DNA from: Nitrospinota bacterium
GTDB lineage: Bacteria; UBA8248
Assembly: GCA_003506735.1 (NCBI GenBank)
Contig: DNYS01000119.1
Span: forward strand, 1 to 21,729
Direction of reading: 5' to 3'
DNA: 21,729 nucleotides
Part shown: positions 14,980 through 21,729 of the stretch, piece by piece
How the letters are laid out: every line of letters starts with the position of its first letter
Numbering within the stretch: position 1 is the stretch's first letter
Notes under the pieces: generated by a model
Seen by the model: the letters and a program-made list of their open reading frames with translations, nothing else
Databases searched by the model: none
Told to the model about the DNA's origin: nothing
Program-made: the position numbers and the translations under genes

Positions 14980-15048
14980 TCTTCCACATCTTTTCCACAA
15001 ATTCCTCCCTGGGCTATCCACTTCTTATCCACAATATCTTGTGGTTTA
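14980..15048. promoter_or_regulatory. Array of DnaA-box-like sites
   Basis: A perfect DnaA box TTATCCACA lies at 15025-15033. TTTTCCACA at 14991-14999 differs at one base; TCTTCCACA (14980-14988), CTATCCACT (15014-15022) and the reverse-strand TAAACCACA (15040-15048) differ at two. The forward boxes form two tandem pairs, each 11 bases apart (one helical turn), and the pairs are 34 bases apart. An A+T-rich stretch follows (15045-15092). It could be a DnaA-controlled promoter for dcd, a titration site, or part of a replication origin. No dnaA, dnaN or gidA gene is nearby to support an origin. Confidence 0.5.
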
Positions 15049-15123
15049 AGAGGTATTTTTTCTTGACCCTGTACTATATATTGTGATTCAATCCCCCCAT
15101 CAGTTTGAACCGGACCTACGAAT

Positions 15124-15204
15124 CACACGCCCCTGCTTTCGGGCGGGCAGAGGCGCGTGCTCTGGGGGGCAGGGGGGAGCGGTGTCTCTTCCCGCCCCCA
15201 GAGG
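15124..15204 (+). other. Two hairpins in the dcd leader
   Basis: The first, about 15124-15157, has CACGC pairing with GCGTG and inner CTGC with GCAG. The second, about 15160-15204, has CTCTGGGGG pairing perfectly with CCCCCAGAG and further inner G/C pairs. No T run follows, so neither is a terminator. They may shape the 5' leader of dcd or form a small RNA. GC-rich DNA makes such stems easily, so the evidence is modest. Confidence 0.3.
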
Positions 15205-15295
15205 CTTTCCCTCCTCCATTCGAATCCAGGGCATCAATTCCAGGGGGTTGGCTCCATATCCGGATTTGTGCGGCACCGGGAGGCAATGAGGCAAT

Positions 15296-15850
15296 ATGAG
15301 TATCAAGAGTGATCGGTGGATCATCGAGATGGCCCGCGAGAAGCGGATGATCGAACCGTTCGAGGCGGAACAGGTGCGGAACGGAAAGATTTCCTATGGC
15401 GTCTCCTCGTACGGCTACGATATCCGGATCGCCAATGAGTTCAAGATTTTCACCAACGTCAACTCCACTATCGTGGACCCGAAAAATTTCGATGAAGGCT
15501 CCCTGGTCTCAAGCAGCGCGGACACCTGCATCATTCCACCGAATTCATTCGCGCTAGCGCGGACGGTCGAATACTTTCGGATTCCGAGGAATATCCTGAC
15601 GCTTTGTGTGGGCAAGAGCACCTACGCGCGCTGCGGGATTATCGTGAACGTCACCCCTTTCGAACCCGAATGGGAAGGCTATGTCACCCTTGAGATATCC
15701 AACACGACCCCGCTTCCAGCCAAGATTTACGCGAACGAAGGAATCGCCCAGGTGCTCTTTTTCGAGAGCGATGAGGTGTGTCAGATTTCCTATGCGGACA
15801 AAAAAGGGAAATACCAGAAACAGAAGGGACTCACCCTGCCCAAGCTCTAG
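15296..15850 (+). CDS. dcd: dCTP deaminase
   Basis: Dcd deaminates dCTP to dUTP in the cytosol, feeding dUMP and dTTP synthesis. The 184-residue length is typical. Signature elements are VSSYGYDIR (36-44), VDPKNF, the phosphate-binding [10 protein letters not shown] (106-115), the region [17 protein letters not shown] with the catalytic glutamate at 133, and the C-terminal KYQKQKG that closes over the triphosphate. This is the homotrimeric dUTPase-fold enzyme. The ATG at 15296 has GAGG four bases before it and GGGAGG about twelve before it. The gene has a long leader with DnaA-box-like sites, so a link to replication is conceivable. A bifunctional dUMP-forming variant cannot be excluded by eye. 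Confidence 0.96.
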   Translation: MSIKSDRWIIEMAREKRMIEPFEAEQVRNGKISYGVSSYGYDIRIANEFKIFTNVNSTIVDPKNFDEGSLVSSSADTCIIPPNSFALARTVEYFRIPRNILTLCVGKSTYARCGIIVNVTPFEPEWEGYVTLEISNTTPLPAKIYANEGIAQVLFFESDEVCQISYADKKGKYQKQKGLTLPKL

Positions 15851-16025
15851 GGCGCATCCCCCCCCGGCGGCCGGCTGTGTCTGGCCTCCGATTCCGTGCC
15901 TCCCCCGGGGCAACCAGCCGCTCCCTCTCCTTCGATTCACCCTTGATTATGATGTAACATATTTGTTATTAATGAGTTGCAAGTTTTTCGCCTATGTTTT
16001 CTTTTCCCACCAAGAGTCAAAAATA

Positions 16026-16054
16026 TTCCGATTATGTCCGGGGGGATGTATAAT
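16026..16054 (+). promoter_or_regulatory. Candidate promoter for moaC
   Basis: A perfect -10 hexamer TATAAT lies at 16049-16054. The -35 position 17 bases before it reads TTCCGA (16026-16031), only half matching TTGACA. Transcription would begin near 16061 and give a leader of about 58 bases. A second weak pair, TTGATT (15943-15948) and TTATTA (15966-15971), lies further up. I see no convincing molybdenum cofactor riboswitch fold. Confidence 0.4.
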
Positions 16055-16118
16055 GATTTTCGGTTGCGTTGATGGAAGGCCAAGGGAATCGGTTGATTTT
16101 TCTGATTTTGGGGGCGCG

Positions 16119-16604
16119 ATGCCGAAAGAACTATCCCATATCGACGAAAAGGGCCAGGCCCGGATGGTCGAGGTGGGGGAAAAGCCGGAAACCTTCAGGG
16201 AGGCGGTTGCCCGGGGCCGGGTGGACATGAAGCCCGAAACCCTTCGCCTGATTCTCGAGGGCGGGCTACCTAAGGGGGATGTTTTGGGAACGGCGCGCAT
16301 CGCGGGCGTCATGGCGGCCAAGCATTGCCCGGATTTGATCCCGATGTGCCATCCCCTGCGCCTGACCAGTGTGGAGGTGCGGTTTGAGCCCTCCGAGGAG
16401 GAGGGCTCCCTCGAGGTGGAGGGAACCGTCCGGGCGCGGGACAGGACCGGGGTCGAGATGGAGGCCATGACAGCGGTCAGCGTGGCCGCGTTGACGGTTT
16501 ATGACATGTGCAAGGCGGTGGACAAAGAAATCACCATTTCGAGCATCCGCTTGATGAAAAAATCGGGCGGCAAGAGTGGAACATTCATAAGAGAAGGGGA
16601 GTAG
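16119..16604 (+). CDS. moaC: Cyclic pyranopterin monophosphate synthase MoaC
   Basis: MoaC converts the cyclic 8,8-dihydroxy-GTP product of MoaA into cyclic pyranopterin monophosphate, the first pterin intermediate of molybdenum cofactor synthesis, in the cytosol. The 161 residues equal the usual length. Diagnostic motifs are [13 protein letters not shown] at the N-terminus, MCHPLRLT in the middle and [26 protein letters not shown] near the end, with the catalytic Lys/Asp of the family. The ATG at 16119 matches the family start; the same frame is open for 146 codons upstream but shows no family sequence there. No other moa gene is in the window. The molybdenum hydroxylase 11 kb to the left would be a user of this cofactor if functional. 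Confidence 0.96.
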   Translation: MPKELSHIDEKGQARMVEVGEKPETFREAVARGRVDMKPETLRLILEGGLPKGDVLGTARIAGVMAAKHCPDLIPMCHPLRLTSVEVRFEPSEEEGSLEVEGTVRARDRTGVEMEAMTAVSVAALTVYDMCKAVDKEITISSIRLMKKSGGKSGTFIREGE

Positions 16605-16653
16605 TCATTCTTCGTATATCTTAATGCTGCCCCTTCCGCCGGGAGGTGGGATC

Positions 16654-17742
16654 ATGAAGGAAATGGACCAGAGTTCGAGAGCGGGGCCTTTGAAGTCGGG
16701 GGAGAAGAAAAAGGGTCGGCCAAGGCGATATCATCTCGGCGGCCGGCTGATGGTCTTGGCCACCGCAACCATGCTGGGCGCATTTTTAGGGCTTTCTCTT
16801 TATTCGACGGTTCGGGGTATGGCCGTGGGCGCGGCGGCGGGCGGGCTGGCCGCGCTTTGGTCGTTTTGTTTCGTGGACCGCCTCATTCGGACTGGCCTGG
16901 GTTCGATTGTCGGGGGGCTCGCCGGGCTGATCATCGGGATCGGCGCCACGTTTGCCGTCATGGCGGTAATCGGCGAAAACGTGCCGCCCTCCTCGAGATC
17001 CATCGCCGGAATTCTGGTCGGCCTCATATGCGCTTATGTGGCCAACGCGGTCGGCGCCGCCCACGGGGGGCGCCGCGCCGTGCCGAAGGAAGTGGCCGAT
17101 CAGGGCCGGTCCTCGGACTCCCCGATCGAGAAAATTCTCGATACGAGCGTTATCATCGACGGCCGGATCGCCGATATTTGCGAGGCCGGTTTTCTGGATG
17201 GCCCGTTGATCCTGCCCCAGTTTGTCCTCCATGAGCTCCAGCAAATCGCCGACTCCTCGGACTCGCTCAAGCGGAACCGGGGCCGCCGCGGTTTGGAGAT
17301 TCTCAAGAAAATCCAGCAAAACCCCGAGCTGGACATCCGGATCGTGGACACCGATTTTTCCAGGGTCCGGGAGGTGGATTCAAAGCTCGTTCTCCTGGCC
17401 AAGGAGACGGGCGGCAAGGTCATGACGAACGACTTTAACCTGAACAAAGTGGCCGAGCTCCAGGGCGTATCGGTTCTCAACATCAACGAGTTGGCAAACG
17501 CGGTGAAGCCCGTCGTCCTGCCGGGCGAGATCATGAGCGTTCTTGTCCTGAAGGAGGGCAAGGAATTCGGCCAAGGTGTCGGGTATCTCGACGACGGGAC
17601 CATGGTGGTCGTCGATCAGGCCCGCGATCACATCGGCGACAAGGTCTCCGTCTCGGTGACCAGTGTTTTGCAAACCACCGCGGGACGGATGATTTTCACC
17701 AAGATCAAGGACGATTCCGAATCGAACCGGAACGGCGCCTGA
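16654..17742 (+). CDS. PIN and TRAM domain membrane protein (YacL-like)
   Basis: This 362-residue protein has a basic N-terminal tail, four hydrophobic segments (about 33-52, 55-75, 83-107, 116-136), a PIN nuclease domain (about 160-282) and a C-terminal TRAM domain (about 288-352). The PIN acidic residues are visible: LDTSVIID (Asp163), HEL (Glu194), VDSKL (Asp242) and TND (Asp260). TRAM domains bind RNA, so a membrane-tethered ribonuclease is likely; relatives such as B. subtilis YacL are little characterised. ATG 16654 follows GGGAGGTGGG; the longer frame from 16624 would encode that site. It directly precedes ispD, an order I recall from many deltaproteobacterial and firmicute genomes, often after carD, which is absent here. 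Confidence 0.92.
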   Translation: MKEMDQSSRAGPLKSGEKKKGRPRRYHLGGRLMVLATATMLGAFLGLSLYSTVRGMAVGAAAGGLAALWSFCFVDRLIRTGLGSIVGGLAGLIIGIGATFAVMAVIGENVPPSSRSIAGILVGLICAYVANAVGAAHGGRRAVPKEVADQGRSSDSPIEKILDTSVIIDGRIADICEAGFLDGPLILPQFVLHELQQIADSSDSLKRNRGRRGLEILKKIQQNPELDIRIVDTDFSRVREVDSKLVLLAKETGGKVMTNDFNLNKVAELQGVSVLNINELANAVKPVVLPGEIMSVLVLKEGKEFGQGVGYLDDGTMVVVDQARDHIGDKVSVSVTSVLQTTAGRMIFTKIKDDSESNRNGA

Positions 17743-17782
17743 GGGCGGCCGCCGGCGGTTTTTTAGCGGGTGTAATTTTCAT

Positions 17783-18520
17783 ATGACCTCAATTCCACCG
17801 CCCGAGAAAGTGGGGGCCGTCGTTCCGGCGGCCGGTCTGGGCGAGCGCATGCCCGGCCCTGTGGCCAAGCAGTTCCGCCTGCTGGCCGGAATTCCCCTTC
17901 TCCACCATACCCTCCTCCGCCTCGCGGCGGATGGCCGCGTGGGCAGTATTGTGTTGGTGCTCCCGCCCTCCGGGATGGATTCGTTCGAGGTGCCCGAGGG
18001 GCTTACCGTATCCGTCCGTGTGGTGGCCGGGGGCGCCCGCCGGCAGGATTCCGTCGCGAACGGGCTGGCCGCGCTGCCCGAGGGGGCCGAATGGGTGGCT
18101 GTCCACGATGGCGCCCGCCCGTTGCTTCCCTCCGGCCTCATCGAGGCCTGCCTTGCCGGGGCCCTAGAGAGCGGGGCCTCGATCGCCGCTTTGCCCGTTT
18201 CGGATACCCTCAAGCGGGCCGGGAGCGGAGATTTCGTGGCGGAGACCGTACCGCGGGAGAGTCTCTGGCTGGCCCAGACGCCCCAGGTGGCCCGGCGGGA
18301 TTTGCTCGAGCGGGCGATGCGGCTGGCCGCCGAGAATGATTTTCAGGCCACCGATGAGGCCGCCCTGCTGGAGGCCGCGGGTGTCCGGGTGAAGCTCGTT
18401 CCGGGCGCCAGGTCCAATCTCAAGATCACCACGCCCGGGGATCTGGCCTGGGCGGAATCGTTTCTGGCCCGCCGGGAGGCGGCTGGCGCCGCTTTTGTGG
18501 CCTCGGAGGGCGCCGATTGA
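17783..18520 (+). CDS. ispD: 2-C-methyl-D-erythritol 4-phosphate cytidylyltransferase
   Basis: IspD joins CTP and methylerythritol phosphate to give CDP-ME in the MEP isoprenoid pathway. The 245-residue protein shows [10 protein letters not shown] with the CTP-binding glycine loop (residues 14-23), KQF (29-31), [18 protein letters not shown], the TPQVAR segment, ATDEAALLE and [12 protein letters not shown], all in family order. Length is slightly above the usual 225-235 because of a C-terminal alanine-rich tail. ATG 17783 has no strong Shine-Dalgarno site. The stop overlaps the TTG start of ispF (TTGA), so the two are translationally coupled. Confidence 0.96.
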   Translation: MTSIPPPEKVGAVVPAAGLGERMPGPVAKQFRLLAGIPLLHHTLLRLAADGRVGSIVLVLPPSGMDSFEVPEGLTVSVRVVAGGARRQDSVANGLAALPEGAEWVAVHDGARPLLPSGLIEACLAGALESGASIAALPVSDTLKRAGSGDFVAETVPRESLWLAQTPQVARRDLLERAMRLAAENDFQATDEAALLEAAGVRVKLVPGARSNLKITTPGDLAWAESFLARREAAGAAFVASEGAD

Positions 18521-18999
18521 TCCGCATCGGCACCGGTTTCGATGTCCACCGCATCGAGGCGGGGCGGCCGCTTATCCTCGGGGGGGTGGAAATCCCTTTC
18601 GATAAGGGCCTAGCCGGCCATTCCGACGCGGATGTTCTCGCGCATGCGGTTTGCGACGCGATATTGGGCGCCGCCGCCCTGGGGGATATCGGAACGCATT
18701 TCCCCGATTCGGACGCGCGCTACGCGGGCGCGGACAGCCTGGACCTTCTCCGGGAGGTGGTGGCCATGGCGGCCGGGCGCGGGCTGGTTCCCCACAACGT
18801 CGATACGGTGGTCATCGCCGAGCGCCCCAAGCTCGCGCCTCACGTCGCAGAAATGCGAAAAAGGCTGGCGGCGGCGCTTGGGCTGCCCGAGGATTCCGTG
18901 GGCGTCAAGGCGACAACCAGCGAGGGTTTGGGCTTCACCGGACGGGGGGAGGGCATCGCCGCCCAGGCGGTTTGCACCCTCCGCGAGAAGCGGCCTTGA
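18517..18999 (+). CDS. ispF: 2-C-methyl-D-erythritol 2,4-cyclodiphosphate synthase
   Basis: IspF cyclises CDP-ME 2-phosphate to MEcPP with loss of CMP in the MEP pathway, as a trimer with zinc. The 160 residues are the standard length. GTGFDVHRI carries the zinc ligands Asp and His, [25 protein letters not shown] the third His, and [15 protein letters not shown] the CDP-binding loop. The start is TTG at 18517, overlapping the ispD stop by the sequence TTGA; no ATG or GTG would keep the conserved N-terminal strand (RIGTGFDVH). ispE is not in the window. Confidence 0.96.
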   Translation: MIRIGTGFDVHRIEAGRPLILGGVEIPFDKGLAGHSDADVLAHAVCDAILGAAALGDIGTHFPDSDARYAGADSLDLLREVVAMAAGRGLVPHNVDTVVIAERPKLAPHVAEMRKRLAAALGLPEDSVGVKATTSEGLGFTGRGEGIAAQAVCTLREKRP

Positions 19000-19042
19000 C
19001 GTCTCTCCCGCCCGCATGACAAATTCTCGCCCTTGAGGAATC

Positions 19043-19072
19043 CGCCGGCTGGATGCCGGCGCCGTCTTTTTT
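19043..19072 (+). terminator. Terminator-like hairpin between ispF and cysS
   Basis: CGCCGGC at 19043-19049 pairs perfectly with GCCGGCG at 19055-19061 around the loop TGGAT, and six T follow at 19067-19072 after a five-base gap. The gap weakens it as an intrinsic terminator. It lies just 21 bases before the TTG start of cysS, so it may reduce read-through from ispF or act as an attenuator. Confidence 0.5.
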
Positions 19073-19092
19073 CGCTTTGTGGAGTTTTCCCG

Positions 19093-20583
19093 TTGCCCAT
19101 CCAGCTTTTCAACACCATGACCCGGCGCAAGGAGCCGCTCGAGACGCTCGAGCGAGGCCACGTGAAAATATACGTCTGCGGGGTGACGGTCTACGACCAC
19201 TGCCACCTGGGCCACGCCCGCGCCGGCATCGTTTTCGACGTCATCCGCCGCTACCTGAATTACCGGGGCCAGCGAGTCACTTTCGTCTGCAATTTCACCG
19301 ACATCGACGACAAGATCATCGTCCGCGCCAACCGCCGGAAGATTTCGACCGGCGAACTGACCGAGGAGTACATCCAGGAATACTACAAGGACATGGACGC
19401 CCTCGGCGTCCAGCGGGCGGACATATCTCCCCGGGCGACCGAACATATTCCCGATATGATCGAGATGATCCGCCGCCTGGAGGAAAAGGGAATCGCCTAC
19501 CGGGCCGAGAGCGGGGATGTCTACTACGACATCTCGAAATTCGAGGGATACGGAAAGCTTTCCAGGCGCAACACCGAGGATCTGGAGTCGGGCTACCGGA
19601 TCGAGCCCGGCGAGGGCAAAAAAAACCCTCTGGATTTCGCCCTTTGGAAAGCCTCGAAGCCGGAAGAGCCGTCCTGGGAGAGCCCTTGGGGGGATGGGCG
19701 CCCGGGATGGCATATTGAATGCTCGGTCATGTCCAGCCGCTACCTGGGGGAGAGCTTCGATATCCACGGGGGCGGAAACGACCTGGTTTTCCCGCACCAC
19801 GAAAACGAGATCGCCCAGAGCGAAGGGTGCACCGGCCACAGTTGGGTACGCTATTGGATGCACAACGGAATGGTTCACATCAACCACGAGAAGATGAGCA
19901 AGTCGAGGGGAAATTTCTTTACCATCAAGGCGATTCTCAAGGAGCATCCCGCCGAGGTGGTCCGGTTCTTCCTTCTGGGAACCCACTACCGCCATCCGGT
20001 GGACTACTCGGATCAGGTGATGCTGGAGGCGAGAAAGGGCCTGGACCGCCTCTACAACTCGATTCTCCGTCTCCGGCGGAATGCACCCGGCGGCGGGGAG
20101 GCCTTGAAGGAAAAGATGGAGGGGGTGGCCCGGAAATTCATCGAGAAATTTACCGGGGCGATGGACGATGATTTCAACACCGCCCTGGGGCTGGGGCATC
20201 TGTTCGACTTCATGCGCGAATCTAACGCCGTCCTCCAGGAGGGGGGCTGGCAAATTCCCGAAGAGGCTGCCCGCCCGGCGCTCGATGCCTATGAAGAAGC
20301 CGGGAAAATTCTGGGTCTTTTCACGATGGAGCCGGACGAGTGGTTCCGCCAGTCCCAGAGGGGAGAGGGCGAGGCCCGGCCGGACAGCGCGGCGGACGGA
20401 GGCCCCGAGACCGCCAACGGCGACCTTTCGGACCGGGATATCGACGACCTTATATCGAGAAGGTCCGATGCCCGGCAGCGCAAGGATTTTGCCGAAGCCG
20501 ACCGGATACGGGACGAACTCACTGCGTCGGGGATCATATTAGAGGACGTCCCCTCGGGGACGATTTGGAAGCGAAGGCCCTGA
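19093..20583 (+). CDS. cysS: Cysteinyl-tRNA synthetase
   Basis: CysRS charges tRNA-Cys with cysteine in the cytosol. The 496-residue product has the class I motifs HLGH (38-41, the HIGH equivalent) and KMSKS (267-271). The zinc site that recognises the cysteine thiol is visible as Cys29 in YVCGVTVYD, Cys210 in HIECSVMSS, and His235 with Glu239 in [12 protein letters not shown]. The C-terminal part (DALR-like helices, then a variable acidic linker, then [20 protein letters not shown]) is typical. Start TTG 19093 has GGAG eight bases upstream and begins exactly at the family N-terminus (PIQLFNT); the longer frame from 19033 would translate through the hairpin at 19043. rlmB follows after one base. 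Confidence 0.95.
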   Translation: MPIQLFNTMTRRKEPLETLERGHVKIYVCGVTVYDHCHLGHARAGIVFDVIRRYLNYRGQRVTFVCNFTDIDDKIIVRANRRKISTGELTEEYIQEYYKDMDALGVQRADISPRATEHIPDMIEMIRRLEEKGIAYRAESGDVYYDISKFEGYGKLSRRNTEDLESGYRIEPGEGKKNPLDFALWKASKPEEPSWESPWGDGRPGWHIECSVMSSRYLGESFDIHGGGNDLVFPHHENEIAQSEGCTGHSWVRYWMHNGMVHINHEKMSKSRGNFFTIKAILKEHPAEVVRFFLLGTHYRHPVDYSDQVMLEARKGLDRLYNSILRLRRNAPGGGEALKEKMEGVARKFIEKFTGAMDDDFNTALGLGHLFDFMRESNAVLQEGGWQIPEEAARPALDAYEEAGKILGLFTMEPDEWFRQSQRGEGEARPDSAADGGPETANGDLSDRDIDDLISRRSDARQRKDFAEADRIRDELTASGIILEDVPSGTIWKRRP

Positions 20584-20584
20584 T

Positions 20585-21376
20585 ATGGCGAAAAAAAAGG
20601 GGCGCGATGTCATTTGCGGCGTCCATGCTGTCCTGGCGGCCCTGGAGCGGGGCCCGGGTCGGGTCCGGCGCCTTTTCATCGCGAGCGGGCGAAAGGGCCG
20701 TCCGGCGGAAATGGCGCGCGAGTTGACGGAAAAGGCCGGAATTCCGGTGGTGGAATTCGCTTCCACCGCCCTGGAGGAAATGGCCCAGACCCCACAGCAC
20801 CAAGGCCTGGTGGCCGAGGTTCACCCGATCCCGATCCTCACACTGGAGGCATTTTTGGAGGCCCAGCCCGCGGGGCGCCCCCCGATTCTTCTCCTCGACG
20901 GAATTCAGGACCCCCGGAATCTGGGCGCGATTCTCCGAACGGCGGCGGCCCTGGGAGCGGGGGGAGCGGTGTGGCCCAAGGATTCGGCGGTGGATTTAAC
21001 CCCCTCGGTGGTCAAGGCCGCGGCCGGGGGGGTCGAGACGCTTCCCCTGGCCCGGGTGACGAACATGGCCCGGGCCGTTTCGGCGGTCAAAAAAGCCGGG
21101 TACTGGGCGGTCGCGGGCGACCCGGAGGGAGAGGCCGTTCTGGGGGAAACGCAGTTGCCCTGGCCCACCGCGTTGGTCCTGGGCGGAGAGGGCAAGGGCG
21201 TTCGCCGGCTGGTCCGGAAAAACTGCGATATGGGGGTGCGAATTCCTGTTTCTGGGGGTATAGTGATGTCCCTGAATGTGTCGGTTGCCGCCGGAATTCT
21301 TCTCCATGAGATCATATCCCGGGCGGGCGGGAGTAAACCCCGGAAAACGCGTGACTCCGAGTACGCAAAGGCTTGA
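20585..21376 (+). CDS. rlmB: 23S rRNA 2'-O-methyltransferase, TrmH/SpoU family (RlmB)
   Basis: RlmB methylates the ribose of G2251 in 23S rRNA using SAM. This 263-residue protein has the L30e-like RNA-binding N-domain (about 6-80; ICGVHAVLAAL, TPQHQGLVAEV) and the knotted SPOUT domain with its three motifs: LLLDGIQDPRNLGAILRTAAALG, LVLGGEGKGVR, and IPVSGGIVMSLNVSVAAGILLHE. The C-terminus has a short basic tail. It is one base behind cysS, so they are expressed together. The family includes other rRNA/tRNA ribose methyltransferases, and the RlmB target is inferred from neighbours and motif pattern. Its stop codon lies within the -35 hexamer of the tRNA promoter. Confidence 0.92.
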   Translation: MAKKKGRDVICGVHAVLAALERGPGRVRRLFIASGRKGRPAEMARELTEKAGIPVVEFASTALEEMAQTPQHQGLVAEVHPIPILTLEAFLEAQPAGRPPILLLDGIQDPRNLGAILRTAAALGAGGAVWPKDSAVDLTPSVVKAAAGGVETLPLARVTNMARAVSAVKKAGYWAVAGDPEGEAVLGETQLPWPTALVLGGEGKGVRRLVRKNCDMGVRIPVSGGIVMSLNVSVAAGILLHEIISRAGGSKPRKTRDSEYAKA

Positions 21377-21401
21377 CATCTATCTTGGTTGGCCCTATTT
21401 T
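21373..21401 (+). promoter_or_regulatory. Strong sigma70 promoter of tRNA operon
   Basis: A consensus -35 TTGACA (21373-21378) and a -10 TATTTT (21396-21401) are exactly 17 bases apart. Transcription should start near 21408, some nine bases before tRNA-Thr. The rlmB stop codon TGA is part of the TTGACA hexamer, so the promoter is nested in the end of the gene. Context is what one expects for a stable-RNA operon. Confidence 0.82.
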
Positions 21402-21416
21402 GCAGCGCCTTTGCTG

Positions 21417-21491
21417 GCTGGCGTAGCTCAGCGGTAGAGCGGCTGATTTGTAATCAGCGGGTCGGAGGTTCAATTCCTCTCGCCAGCTCCA
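21417..21491 (+). tRNA. tRNA-Thr (anticodon TGT)
   Basis: The acceptor GCTGGCG (21417-21423) pairs with CGCCAGC (21481-21487), followed by discriminator T and an encoded CCA. The D arm contains AGCTCAGCGGTAGAGC. The anticodon stem GCTGA/TCAGC holds the loop TTTGTAA with anticodon TGT, and the T arm has GGTTCAATTCC. Threonine identity follows from the anticodon UGU. Confidence 0.97.
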
Positions 21492-21542
21492 TGGTCATGG
21501 GGCGCGAAGGAACCTTCGCAGTACAATAAGCGATACGGGTCT

Positions 21543-21627
21543 GGGGAGGTTCCCGAGTGGTTAAAGGGATCAGACTGTAAATCTGACGGCTCAGCCTTCG
21601 GAGGTTCGAATCCTCCCCTCCCCACCA
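21543..21627 (+). tRNA. tRNA-Tyr (anticodon GTA)
   Basis: The acceptor GGGGAGG (21543-21549) pairs with CCTCCCC (21617-21623), with discriminator A and encoded CCA. The anticodon stem CAGA/TCTG carries the loop CTGTAAA with anticodon GTA. There is a long variable arm (class II), as in bacterial tRNA-Tyr, and the T loop is GGTTCGAATCC. It is the second gene of the tRNA operon, 51 bases behind tRNA-Thr. Confidence 0.97.
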
Positions 21628-21671
21628 GTTGTGAATGATAGTCGGCCAAAAAATCCGGCTGGATGGCTTGG

Positions 21672-21729
<58 letters not shown>

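Noticed and set aside
15100..15289. 6S RNA, SRP RNA or tRNA-Sec in the dcd leader
   Set aside because: Length and hairpins invited the idea, and ATTCGAATCC resembles a T loop. But no acceptor stem, no UCA anticodon loop, no SRP GGAA tetraloop motif and no clear closing stem of a 6S RNA could be found.
17743..17770. Terminator between the PIN/TRAM gene and ispD
   Set aside because: A GC palindrome precedes six T, but its arms abut and only three or four pairs remain once a loop is allowed. Too weak to call.
18610..20253. 547-codon minus-strand open frame across ispF and cysS
   Set aside because: It is fully antisense to two unmistakable genes; long shadow frames are common at this GC content.

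Overview
The window is 21.7 kb of GC-rich, densely coding bacterial chromosome. The right end carries a gene order that I recall from Deltaproteobacteria in the broad sense and related high-GC phyla: PIN/TRAM protein, ispD, ispF, cysS, rlmB, then tRNA-Thr, tRNA-Tyr and tRNA-Gly, a tRNA block that often precedes tuf. I cannot name a genus. A Gram-negative cell is suggested by a lipobox protein, a SurA-like periplasmic parvulin and a phospholipid N-methyltransferase of the PmtA type. An apparent selenocysteine codon implies that the organism decodes UGA as Sec.

Layout. 1-1590: an M50-like membrane metallopeptidase and a coupled lipoprotein. 1591-2161: an AT-richer gap with a cluster of TTTGGC-type palindromes, then a strong bulged hairpin and a Rho-independent terminator, which looks like a small RNA or an attenuated leader. 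2162-6671: a Gfo/Idh/MocA oxidoreductase, a molybdenum hydroxylase large subunit broken by a frameshift in a (CG)6 tract, and a chromate-type transporter ChrA. 7132-8946: a sodium:solute symporter, ending at a bidirectional terminator. 9039-11241 (minus strand): a PmtA-like methyltransferase, a DMT/EamA permease and an OsmC-family protein with an in-frame TGA at the peroxidatic cysteine position. 11550-14910: a PaaG-like enoyl-CoA hydratase/isomerase, a Na+/Ca2+ exchanger, an unrecognised 176-residue protein and a parvulin. 14911-15295: an array of DnaA-box-like sites and a structured leader. 15296-21376: dcd, moaC, PIN/TRAM, ispD, ispF, cysS, rlmB. 21373-21729: a consensus promoter and three tRNA genes, the last cut by the window end.

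How the genes work together. The right-hand block is housekeeping: dUTP supply (Dcd), molybdenum cofactor (MoaC), isoprenoid precursors (IspD/IspF), translation (CysS, RlmB, tRNAs). The left and middle parts are accessory metabolism and transport. The most notable observation is the OsmC-like selenoprotein: TGA at 9312-9314 falls where OsmC proteins carry their first redox cysteine, the frame continues for 89 further sense codons including the second cysteine, and a 6-bp hairpin with a UGGAU loop lies 25 nt behind the TGA, within the geometry of a bacterial SECIS. OsmC-like selenoproteins have, as I recall, been reported from environmental sequence, so the family may not be new. Other items worth a second look are the leader at 1889-1993, the DnaA-box array before dcd and the dinucleotide-tract frameshift.
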